5,243 nt of DNA from Deltaproteobacteria bacterium. Its GTDB lineage: Bacteria; UBA10199; 2-02-FULL-44-16. The DNA is taken from the NCBI GenBank assembly GCA_016203825.1, contig JACQMA010000186.1:1-5243 (forward strand), given 5' to 3'. The position numbers and the translations under genes were made by a program. The notes under the pieces are model-generated. The model was not told the origin of the DNA. It saw only the letters and a program-made list of their open reading frames with translations, and searched no databases. This document shows, in pieces, positions 1 through 5,243 of the stretch. Numbering within the stretch: position 1 is the first letter of the stretch; the number at the start of each line of letters is the position of its first letter.

Positions 1-864
1 GTGTGTGGGGGTATCGTTGCCCAACATACGTTGAATCTCGCCCTCAAGGTTTTTCCGGCCGATGCTGTTGTGCTGTGTACGGGTGGTTTCGAAAATATCT
101 ATGCGCGTTACGCTGGTGCGTCGACGGGATACGCTGTTGCCCAAGCGTACCTGCAGGGGGCGACGTTTGCGAACCCTGAATTTGTCCAGTTTGAGGAGAC
201 GAAGCCGATGTGGTCGCTCGGTGGTCTGTGGGTCGATGACAATCACCAAACGTCGATTCCCGGCCTCTTCGCCGCCGGTGGGTGTGCGGCTCGCTATCAC
301 GGCGCTTCAGCGCTGATGCCCAATGTGCCGCTCGCTGTGGTGCACGGTGGTGAGTGTGCAGGTGCGAGCGCTGTCGAATGGGTTCAAGGCCGGGAGGTCC
401 GTGGACACGCGTTGTCCGCGTCGCTCGTCAAGGAAGCAGAACGGGTGCAGGAATACGAGCAAGACAAGTTTTTCGCGATGAGTGGCTATGAAAATCCGCA
501 CAAGCTCAAACAAGAATTGGGCGAATTGCTCCAGACCCATGCTGGTGTCACCCGTCAGCAGAGATCGCTTGAAGCGGCGCTAGAAAAAATCGTAAGCCTT
601 CGAGACCGTTTTTGGCAGTCGGGGATTCTCGATCACGCGCGCTGGGCCAATCAGGAACTTGTGTTTATGCGGCAGTTGTCGCGGGAACTTGAGCTTGCGC
701 ACATCCTTGTTGCAGCGGCACTCAAACGCGAAGAAAGCCGCGGGATGCATCAGCGAAGCGACCATCCCGAGCGCAACGATACGACGTGGAAGTGTTTGAC
801 GAAGGTGACCTATGATGAAGAGAAGCCGGTTTTCGATTTTCGTGAAAGGATCAGCGACGCGTGA
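1..864 (+). CDS. SdhA-like flavoprotein without capping domain (5' partial)
   Basis: This is the C-terminal 287 codons of a protein homologous to succinate dehydrogenase flavoprotein subunits of the Bacillus type. The reading frame is open from base 1, so the GTG there is an internal Val codon and the true start lies upstream. Seen: FAD-domain strand ADAVVLCTGG (20-29), GATFANPEFVQ (53-63), GGLWVDDNHQTSIPGLFAAG (74-93) and the helical C-terminal domain with RWANQ (214-218) and ESRGMH..SDHPERND (245-260). In known SdhA, the stretch between the equivalents of residues 63 and 69 carries the HPT motif, the catalytic arginine and the capping domain; here it is missing. The usual GE[CA] is GGC (93-95), HGANRLG is HGASALM (100-106), and the substrate His before MGG is replaced. 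Family membership is certain, but succinate oxidation is doubtful. It could be a repurposed flavoprotein or an inactive SdhA. The stop overlaps the sdhB-like start by 4 nt. Confidence 0.85.
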   Translation: MCGGIVAQHTLNLALKVFPADAVVLCTGGFENIYARYAGASTGYAVAQAYLQGATFANPEFVQFEETKPMWSLGGLWVDDNHQTSIPGLFAAGGCAARYHGASALMPNVPLAVVHGGECAGASAVEWVQGREVRGHALSASLVKEAERVQEYEQDKFFAMSGYENPHKLKQELGELLQTHAGVTRQQRSLEAALEKIVSLRDRFWQSGILDHARWANQELVFMRQLSRELELAHILVAAALKREESRGMHQRSDHPERNDTTWKCLTKVTYDEEKPVFDFRERISDA

Positions 865-1607
865 AGACTGAACGTGAAGTCCATCTCAAGGTGCGCCGTC
901 AAGAGAGTCCCGACGATCTTTCCTCTTGGGAAGAATTTCGTGTCACCGTGCCACCTTCGCAAACCGTGATGGAGCTCCTGCAGCGACTGAAATTGAAACC
1001 CATCACCGCCGATGGTCTTCCGACGACACCGGTGGTCTTTGATGCCTCGTGCACGAGTGCCATGTGCGGGGCATGTGCGATGCTCATTAATGGACGCGTA
1101 CGCATGGCATGTACGACCCTCGTCGACATGATCAAGGAACCCATCATCCTGGAACCGTTACGTTCCTTTCCGGTCGTACGAGACCTCATGGTTGATCGAG
1201 ACGCCATGTTCGAAGCGCTGAAAAACATGCGTCTCTGGACGGAGATTGATGGTTGGTCAGATGCGGGTTCTGGGCCCCGAAAAACACCAGCACAACAAGA
1301 GTGGAGTGCGATGCTTTCCCGTTGCACCATGTGCGGGTGTTGTTGCGAAGCTTCGCCGCAGTATCATGCACGCTCGCCCTTTGTGGGACCCCACGTGATG
1401 GCGCATGTTGCGCGCTGTAACCGGGAGCCGAACGGTGTCATTGACAAGACAAAGAGACTCACGGCATTGATGCAGCCCGGCGGACTTGCTGACAGCGATG
1501 AGGGTTGCAGCGATGTCTGTCCCCAGAAGATTCCCCTCGATCGAGTGACGGCTGGATTGAACTGGGAGGTCACCGCGTTTTCTGTGAGGAGATTTTTTCA
1601 CGGATGA
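861..1607 (+). CDS. SdhB-like iron-sulfur protein with altered [3Fe-4S] site
   Basis: This 248-residue protein is homologous to the iron-sulfur subunit of succinate dehydrogenase/fumarate reductase, which passes electrons from FAD to quinone. The ferredoxin domain keeps all four [2Fe-2S] ligands: C64, C69, C72 and C84 (CX4CX2CX11C). [17 protein letters not shown] (97-113) is typical of type B SdhB. In the C-terminal domain, C155, C158, C161 and C220 supply a [4Fe-4S] set. The [3Fe-4S] cluster normally uses three further cysteines. Only C216 remains: the Cys of the usual CP is S165 (EASP), and the Cys in the segment before C216 aligns with S212, with about two residues missing between. Extra C160 and C162 flank C161. 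The GTG start overlaps the preceding stop as GTGA, and AAAGGA lies 10 nt upstream. The remaining sequence is well conserved, so the protein is probably expressed and selected, but its electron route must differ from standard SDH. Confidence 0.88.
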   Translation: MKTEREVHLKVRRQESPDDLSSWEEFRVTVPPSQTVMELLQRLKLKPITADGLPTTPVVFDASCTSAMCGACAMLINGRVRMACTTLVDMIKEPIILEPLRSFPVVRDLMVDRDAMFEALKNMRLWTEIDGWSDAGSGPRKTPAQQEWSAMLSRCTMCGCCCEASPQYHARSPFVGPHVMAHVARCNREPNGVIDKTKRLTALMQPGGLADSDEGCSDVCPQKIPLDRVTAGLNWEVTAFSVRRFFHG

Positions 1608-2758
1608 AATTACACGAACATCAGGGCAAAGAACTTCTCGCGCGTTTCGGTGTTCCCGTTCCACGGGGCAAAGTCGCCTTCACGGTCGACGAAGTGGAGC
1701 GGATTGCAATATCACTCGGTGGTACCGTGGTGGTCAAGGCGCAGATCCACGCCGGTGGGCGCGGCAAGGGTGGTGGGGTGAAGCTCGCGAAGGATGCCTG
1801 CGAAGCGCGTGTCCTCGCAAAGCAAATCCTCGGCATGACACTCGTCACGATCCAAACCGGACCGGCAGGAAAAAAAGTCGGCCGTCTCTTGATTGAAGAA
1901 GGCTGTTCCATTGCCCGCGAGTTGTATGTTGGTCTTACTCTCGATCGTGGAGCGTCGCGGCTTGTTTTTATCGCGTCGACCGAGGGAGGGATGGAGATTG
2001 AAGAAGTTGCGCGCGTGGCACCACACAAGATCCTCAAAGAGATCATCGATCCCGCACAAGGATTGACAACACAGCAAGCGGAGAAACTGGCGACAGCCTT
2101 GGGCCTCACCGGTGATACGGCACGCGCGTTTGTCCCGTTTGCCTCGAATCTCTATCGCGTCTACCTCGAGTGCGATGCATCGCTCGTGGAGATCAATCCC
2201 CTTGTGGTGACGAAGGACGGCAAGCTCTTAGCCCTCGATGCCAAGATTGCCCTTGATGACAACGCACTCTTTCGTCACGCAGATATCGAAGCGTTACGCG
2301 ATCTCACCGAAGAAGACCCGGCCGAGATGGAGGCGAAGACATTCGAGCTGAGTTACATCAGCCTCGATGGCAATATCGGCTGCATGGTGAATGGTGCAGG
2401 CCTCGCCATGGCGACGATGGACATCATCAAGCTCGCGGGCGGGATGCCGGCCAACTTTCTCGATGTCGGTGGGTCGGCGACCAAAGAAACGGTGGCGGAA
2501 GCCTTCAAAATTATCCTGCTCGATCCCAAGGTGAAGGGAATTCTGGTGAATATTTTTGGTGGTATCATGAAATGTGACATCGTTGCCGAAGGGATCGTGG
2601 CGGCGACGAAGGAGCTCGCCGTTAAAGTGCCGGTGGTGGTGCGTCTGCAAGGGACGCGAGTTGAAGAGGGGCGAGCAATCCTCGCGAGCTCAGGATTGAA
2701 TCTGATTCCGGCAGATGGTTTGGCGGAAGCCGCGCAGAAGGTGGTGGCAACGCTATGA
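1604..2758 (+). CDS. sucC: Succinyl-CoA synthetase (ADP-forming) beta subunit SucC
   Basis: SucC is the nucleotide-binding beta subunit of cytoplasmic succinyl-CoA synthetase (succinyl-CoA + NDP + Pi to succinate + CoA + NTP), the TCA step before succinate dehydrogenase. At 384 residues it has the usual family length (about 388 in E. coli). The N-terminal ATP-grasp domain shows [12 protein letters not shown] at the start, the nucleotide-binding [19 protein letters not shown] (43-61) and the metal-binding segment SLVEINPLV (193-201) with LDAKIALDD (211-219). The C-terminal domain has [18 protein letters not shown] (256-273), FLDVGG (285-290) and [16 protein letters not shown] (316-331), the loop that meets the alpha subunit. 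Nothing essential appears altered. The start at 1604 is preferred over an in-frame ATG at 1505 because it gives the conserved N terminus, overlaps the sdhB-like stop as ATGA, and has GAGGAG 12 nt upstream. ATP versus GTP preference cannot be read with confidence. Confidence 0.97.
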   Translation: MKLHEHQGKELLARFGVPVPRGKVAFTVDEVERIAISLGGTVVVKAQIHAGGRGKGGGVKLAKDACEARVLAKQILGMTLVTIQTGPAGKKVGRLLIEEGCSIARELYVGLTLDRGASRLVFIASTEGGMEIEEVARVAPHKILKEIIDPAQGLTTQQAEKLATALGLTGDTARAFVPFASNLYRVYLECDASLVEINPLVVTKDGKLLALDAKIALDDNALFRHADIEALRDLTEEDPAEMEAKTFELSYISLDGNIGCMVNGAGLAMATMDIIKLAGGMPANFLDVGGSATKETVAEAFKIILLDPKVKGILVNIFGGIMKCDIVAEGIVAATKELAVKVPVVVRLQGTRVEEGRAILASSGLNLIPADGLAEAAQKVVATL

Positions 2759-3624
2759 GTATTTGGATCAACAATGACACGCGCTTGATCGTTCAGGGAA
2801 TCACGGGATCGCATGGGAAGTTTCACGCCCTCGGGTGTCGCGAATATGGCACGAACGTCGTTGGAGGTGTGACACCGGGAAAGGGTGGGCAAGACGTTGA
2901 GGGTATTCCGGTTTTCAATTCGGTGCGTGAGGCACGTGAGGCTGTGAAGCCCAATGCCACAATGATTTTTGTGCCACCGAAGTTTGCCGCGGACGCTATT
3001 CGTGAGGCAGCAGCGGCAGGAGTGGAGCTGATCATCTGTATTACGGAAGGAATTCCGACCCTCGATATGGTCCGCGTGAAAAACGAATTACGAGGAAAAA
3101 AAGTTCGCCTGATTGGTCCGAACTGCCCTGGAATCATTACGCCGGGCCAATGCAAGATCGGGATCATGCCCGGGCGGATTCATCGCCCGGGTCATGTGGG
3201 GGTCGTCTCGCGCAGTGGAACACTCACGTATGAAGCCGTCGATCAATTGACGAAATTGGGGCTCGGACAATCGACCTGTGTTGGTATTGGTGGAGATCCC
3301 GTTCCGGGGACCGGGTTTATCGATGTTCTCGAGGCCTTCGAATCCGATCCCAAGACACATGCGATCGTTCTCATCGGTGAAATTGGTGGCAGCGATGAGG
3401 AAGGGGCGGCCGATTTTATCAAGGCAAAAATGACCAAACCCGTCGCCGCTTTTATTGCCGGACAGACCGCTCCACCAGGGAAACGCATGGGCCATGCCGG
3501 GGCCATCATCTCGGGTTCGCAGGGAACAGCGGCCGAGAAAATCAAAAAACTTGAATCGTGCGGGGTTGCCGTGGCAAAGAGTCCTGCAGAGATCGGAAGT
3601 ACCCTTCAAAGGAGGCTGTCATGA
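2755..3624 (+). CDS. sucD: Succinyl-CoA synthetase alpha subunit SucD
   Basis: SucD is the CoA-binding, phosphohistidine-carrying alpha subunit and the partner of SucC. At 289 residues it matches the usual family length. The N-terminal Rossmann-type CoA domain shows [20 protein letters not shown] (12-31), GGVTPGKGG (37-45), [12 protein letters not shown] (71-82) and ICITEGIP (94-101). [11 protein letters not shown] (121-131) and [11 protein letters not shown] (150-160) follow. The ligase domain carries [14 protein letters not shown] (177-190), GEIGG (208-212) and the active-site loop [10 protein letters not shown] (242-251), where H247 corresponds to the histidine phosphorylated during catalysis. 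No key residue is missing. The ATG overlaps the sucC stop as ATGA. The upstream AAGGTGG (2738-2744) is only a modest ribosome site, consistent with translational coupling to sucC and a 1:1 subunit ratio. Confidence 0.97.
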   Translation: MSIWINNDTRLIVQGITGSHGKFHALGCREYGTNVVGGVTPGKGGQDVEGIPVFNSVREAREAVKPNATMIFVPPKFAADAIREAAAAGVELIICITEGIPTLDMVRVKNELRGKKVRLIGPNCPGIITPGQCKIGIMPGRIHRPGHVGVVSRSGTLTYEAVDQLTKLGLGQSTCVGIGGDPVPGTGFIDVLEAFESDPKTHAIVLIGEIGGSDEEGAADFIKAKMTKPVAAFIAGQTAPPGKRMGHAGAIISGSQGTAAEKIKKLESCGVAVAKSPAEIGSTLQRRLS

Positions 3625-4148
3625 GACATATTCTTGTCCTTGGTATCATTGTGAGTTTGTCTTTGGCGTGTGAACGCGTGAATGAGTCGCCCGTTTCGGC
3701 AAATCTACCCGAGACCAATGGCGGTGCCCATACGACGGCGCAACCACCCAGCAGCAATGGTCAGGTGGCGGCAGGAACGGTCGCGGTAACGACCGAGCGT
3801 GGCGTTGTGAATGTGACCGTCGAAATAGCACAAACGGATGAAGAGCGTGCTCGAGGACTCATGGGTCGCGAATCACTCCCCAATAATAATGGGATGTGGT
3901 TTGCTTTTGCGGACGATGTTGAAGATCGTTTTTGGATGAAGGACACGACGATCCCGCTCGACATCATCTTCGTGGGAAGTGACAACAAAATCGTCGATCT
4001 CATTCAGAACACGGTTCCGCTCTCGACGGAACTCTTGGGTTCACGTACCCCGTATCGATATGTTCTCGAGGTGAACGCCGGGTTTGTCGCCGACCACGGT
4101 CTTCGCGTTGGTGACCAGGCGCAACTTCGTATCGGTCCCGCGGAGTAA
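3621..4148 (+). CDS. DUF192-domain lipoprotein
   Basis: This is a 175-residue exported lipoprotein of the DUF192 (PF02643) family, whose biochemical role is not established. The N terminus is a short lipoprotein signal with hydrophobic core [12 protein letters not shown] and a lipobox-like LSLAC ending at C17. The +2 residue is Glu rather than Asp, which in a Gram-negative cell favours Lol-dependent sorting to the outer membrane. Residues 18-52 form a Ser/Pro/Asn/Gly-rich linker. The DUF192 domain follows at about 53-172, with [14 protein letters not shown] (73-86), NGMWFAF (89-95), the signature [15 protein letters not shown] (102-116) and a closing [19 protein letters not shown]. The start at 3621 has a strong AAAGGAGG (3608-3615) 5 nt upstream and overlaps the sucD stop as ATGA; a longer in-frame start at 3558 lies inside sucD and lacks these. 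The gene is the last in the operon. No metabolic link to the TCA genes is evident. Confidence 0.92.
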   Translation: MRHILVLGIIVSLSLACERVNESPVSANLPETNGGAHTTAQPPSSNGQVAAGTVAVTTERGVVNVTVEIAQTDEERARGLMGRESLPNNNGMWFAFADDVEDRFWMKDTTIPLDIIFVGSDNKIVDLIQNTVPLSTELLGSRTPYRYVLEVNAGFVADHGLRVGDQAQLRIGPAE

Positions 4149-4166
4149 CAATTACTTTTCTCCAGC
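4149..4166. other. 18-bp convergent intergenic gap
   Basis: Only 18 bp separate the stop codon of the DUF192 gene (+) from that of the Cys-rich gene (-). No hairpin followed by a T-run is visible in it on either strand. Transcripts from both sides therefore probably extend into the opposing gene. Confidence 0.8.
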
Positions 4167-4886
4167 CTACCGTGGCGGCCGCGGAGCGCAAAAGATATCG
4201 CCGTTTCCAGAACTGCCCCCGAACGATCGGGACCCGCATTGTCCACAAGGCGAGATTGGATCTTCCCGATGATAATAACAAGAGTACCACCCTCTGCCGA
4301 TCTCTAAACCCCACCCCGCCGGGCACGGATTTTCAATGACGTCACGTGGCCTGGGACAAGCATCCTCGCATTCGCGGTCATATCTACATGCTGTGATACA
4401 TTCGCTATAACAGCGAAAACCTACATGGTTATCCCAATACACACCATCCTCGAAACTGCCAATGAAGTTTACAGGATCTTCCCAATAGTTGGCTCCCTCG
4501 AAACCATCTATGCAACTAGCGGCAGATCTTATTTCAGATTTGAGCGAGCAGATGTAGCAACCCTCGATCAAAAGCTCTGCAGAATCATACAAATTACAGG
4601 GGTTTGCGGAAAGCTCGTAGTCTGAACTATTGCCATTGCACGATGGGGATTCACTGCATCTCCATAACTTCTCCATGTCTACGAATCTCAAGAGTACGGT
4701 CGGACTTAATTGTGGCTGAAGTCGCGGCGTCTGTTTTTTCGGTTCAATTTTTTCAATGCTTCTCGATTCATTTTTGGCAGGGTTTATTTGCCTTTTTTGA
4801 ATATCTCCTGCTGAAACCAACTCTGGGGTCGCTACAAATAAGGCGAAGGTGAGAAGAGCAAGAAATCCAACGAGTCGGGTTTTCAT
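4167..4886 (-). CDS. Secreted 16-cysteine protein of unknown family
   Basis: I do not recognise the family. The 239-residue product starts with a clear Sec signal peptide: MKTR, hydrophobic core LVGFLALLTFALFVA, and a probable signal peptidase I site after VSA (24-26). Residues 27-63 are a Lys/Gln/Pro/Ser-rich linker. The remainder (77-233) holds 16 cysteines, an even number, at 77, 83, 97, 110, 113, 125, 159, 163, 167, 173, 177, 188, 203, 214, 217 and 233. There are CX2C pairs at 110/113 and 214/217 and a helical-type run CX3CX3CX5CX3C at 159-177. Residues 129-160 contain a 16-residue tandem repeat. The pattern suggests a disulfide-stabilised periplasmic or extracellular protein. An ideal AGGAGG 8 nt upstream and the signal peptide fix the start at 4886; the frame stays open to 5219, but that extension would overlap the divergent ATPase gene. 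The region is more AT-rich than the operon (27/60 GC at 4621-4680, 20/60 at 4741-4800, against 38/60 at 2401-2460). Confidence 0.85.
   Translation of the reverse strand: MKTRLVGFLALLTFALFVATPELVSAGDIQKRQINPAKNESRSIEKIEPKKQTPRLQPQLSPTVLLRFVDMEKLWRCSESPSCNGNSSDYELSANPCNLYDSAELLIEGCYICSLKSEIRSAASCIDGFEGANYWEDPVNFIGSFEDGVYWDNHVGFRCYSECITACRYDRECEDACPRPRDVIENPCPAGWGLEIGRGWYSCYYHREDPISPCGQCGSRSFGGSSGNGDIFCAPRPPR
4407..4502 (-). repeat. 48-bp in-frame tandem duplication in the Cys-rich gene
   Basis: Two 48-bp units encode residues 129-144 and 145-160 of the Cys-rich protein, both following F-E-x-x-x-Y-W-[ED]-[DN]-x-V-x-F. At DNA level the anchors TCCCAATA (4432 and 4480) and CCTCGAAAC (4448 and 4496) both recur at exactly 48 bp. 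Protein identity is 6 of 16, so the duplication is diverged but still detectable in the nucleotides. Confidence 0.7.
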
Positions 4887-4894
4887 AAATTTAT

Positions 4895-4900
4895 CCTCCT
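4895..4900 (-). promoter_or_regulatory. Ribosome binding site of the Cys-rich gene
   Basis: The - strand reads AGGAGG, a perfect anti-16S match, 8 nt before the ATG at 4886. It decides the start of the secreted protein over longer in-frame options. Confidence 0.88.
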
Positions 4901-5001
4901 GGGTGTAATCAGAGCAAGTTCCGTACCAAGAAACAGAAAAAAGAAGTTGAAAAAAATCAACGATATCGGAACATTCAAGGGCGCCAGACCGGTCAAAATT
5001 C

Positions 5002-5034
5002 TCTCCCAAAATGATAAATGCTCTCATTTTGAGA
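5002..5034. repeat. Imperfect inverted repeat, possible operator or leader hairpin
   Basis: CAAAATGA (5007-5014) pairs exactly with TCATTTTG (5024-5031) around a 9-nt loop. Outward, after one mismatch, two more pairs (5004-5005 with 5033-5034) extend the stem. No T-run follows on either strand, so an intrinsic terminator is unlikely. It could be a repressor site for either divergent gene, or a hairpin in the 5' leader of the Cys-rich mRNA. Confidence 0.5.
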
Positions 5035-5048
5035 ATATGGAAGGGGAG

Positions 5049-5077
5049 TAAATATTTTTGTCTTGCTTGTAGGTCAA
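5049..5077 (-). promoter_or_regulatory. Possible promoter for the Cys-rich gene
   Basis: On the - strand TTGACC (5077-5072) is followed after 17 nt by TATTTA (5054-5049). The -35 box is 5/6 but the -10 box only 3/6. If used, the leader would be about 155 nt and would contain the inverted repeat at 5002-5034. It overlaps the + strand promoter candidate. Confidence 0.2.
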
Positions 5078-5091
5078 TTTCAATGTAGATT
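5063..5091 (+). promoter_or_regulatory. Weak sigma70-like promoter for the ATPase gene
   Basis: TTGCTT (5063-5068) and TAGATT (5086-5091) are separated by 17 bp, each matching the consensus at about 4 of 6 positions. A start site about 7 nt downstream would fall at or next to the ATG at 5098, giving a leaderless or nearly leaderless transcript. AT-rich DNA produces such matches by chance, so this is tentative. Confidence 0.28.
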
Positions 5092-5097
5092 ACCCAC

Positions 5098-5243
5098 ATG
5101 TTAGACAGGTTAATAACAAAGCATTTGGGAGAGTTTCGGAAGAGCATCCTTCTTCTTGGGGCGAGACAGGTCGGAAAATCGACCATTCTTCGTTCCCTCA
5201 ACCCCATTTTATTTATCAATTTGGCCGATGAGGAGACCTACCA
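5098..5243 (+). CDS. AAA_14/DUF4143-type ATPase, 3' partial
   Basis: These are the first 48 complete codons of a gene running off the right edge. The product begins MLDRLITKHLGEF and contains a perfect Walker A P-loop, GARQVGKST (21-29, G-x4-GKS), in the ILLLGARQVGKST context typical of AAA_14/DUF4143 ATPases. It continues with FINLADEETY, matching the strand and acidic segment seen after the P-loop in that family. These proteins are widespread P-loop NTPases of largely unknown role and are often found in accessory DNA. The start is firm: an in-frame stop (TAG, 5086-5088) lies just upstream and no other start codon lies between. No Shine-Dalgarno motif precedes it, so a leaderless or weakly initiated mRNA is likely. 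The DUF4143 part would lie outside the window. Confidence 0.82.
   Translation, partial: MLDRLITKHLGEFRKSILLLGARQVGKSTILRSLNPILFINLADEETY

Larger units (their letters stand above)
4887..5097. other. Divergent intergenic region
   Basis: This 211-bp AT-rich region lies between the divergent Cys-rich and ATPase genes and must hold both of their promoters. Visible elements are an imperfect inverted repeat (5002-5034), the 8-bp palindromes CGATATCG (4961-4968) and GACCGGTC (4987-4994), and weak promoter-like boxes near 5049-5091. I see no convincing ORF of its own. Confidence 0.7.

Noticed and set aside
1..3. GTG at the first base as the start of the SdhA-like gene
   Set aside because: The frame is open to the window edge and the first residues match the middle of the FAD domain, so the gene is cut by the window.
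899..1330. Long - strand open frame (143 codons) opposite the sdhB-like gene
   Set aside because: It is a shadow of a well-conserved gene, with no recognisable domain or ribosome site. Other long antisense frames under sucC and sucD were rejected likewise.
4170..4184. GC-rich stem (CCGTGG, 3-nt loop, CCGCGG) as a terminator for the operon
   Set aside because: It lies in the coding end of the Cys-rich gene, has one G-T pair and is not followed by a T-run on either strand.
4425..4852. Small + strand open frames within the Cys-rich gene region
   Set aside because: They lie antisense to a gene with a clear signal peptide and ribosome site, and show no domain features.
4947..4960. TTGA/TCAA mini-hairpin around an A-run
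   Set aside because: A four-base stem is expected by chance and has no clear partner signal.
4991..5077. Repeated GGTCAA at 4991 and 5072 as paired regulator sites
   Set aside because: The shared core is only six bases in AT-rich DNA, with no symmetry or third copy.
4887..5219. 111-residue N-terminal extension of the Cys-rich protein
   Set aside because: It would put the signal peptide inside the protein, ignore the perfect AGGAGG before 4886, and overlap the ATPase gene on the other strand.

Overview
The window looks like a piece of a Gram-negative bacterial chromosome. It holds the end of a TCA-cycle operon on the + strand, followed by a more AT-rich accessory region. The SdhA/SdhB-like proteins resemble the Bacillus-type (type B) succinate dehydrogenase also found in deltaproteobacterial lineages. 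The operon ends in a lipoprotein with an outer-membrane-type +2 residue, and the next gene is a secreted Cys-rich protein. I would guess a Myxococcota/Bdellovibrionota/UBA10199-like organism, but this is a weak inference. Statements about homologous families rest on remembered reference sequences, because no search could be run.

Bases 1-4148 carry five + strand genes: an sdhA-like gene (5' end outside the window), an sdhB-like gene, sucC, sucD and a DUF192 lipoprotein gene. Each consecutive pair overlaps by exactly 4 nt (GTGA, then ATGA three times), so this is almost certainly one transcript with coupled translation. SucC and SucD look fully intact as the two subunits of succinyl-CoA synthetase.

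The two SDH-like proteins are the surprise. The SdhA-like protein passes directly from the FAD-domain segment before the usual His-Pro-Thr motif to the segment containing GGLWVD. The whole substrate-capping domain (roughly 110 residues in normal SdhA) is absent, and several remaining flavin- or substrate-contacting positions are replaced. The SdhB-like protein keeps all ligands for its [2Fe-2S] and [4Fe-4S] clusters, but two of the three usual [3Fe-4S] cysteines are serine. The frames are open and the rest is well conserved. This looks like a derived SDH-like flavoprotein/iron-sulfur module with another role, or a coordinated loss of function, sitting in front of a normal succinyl-CoA synthetase. 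It is the best candidate here for an undescribed system.

Bases 4167-4886 (- strand) encode a 239-residue secreted protein with 16 cysteines and a 48-bp in-frame tandem duplication. It converges on the operon, with only 18 bp between stop codons. Bases 4887-5097 are a divergent intergenic region with an imperfect inverted repeat, short palindromes and weak promoter-like boxes. From 5098 to the window edge runs the start of an AAA_14/DUF4143-type ATPase with an intact Walker A motif. I saw no tRNA, rRNA, CRISPR array or insertion sequence.
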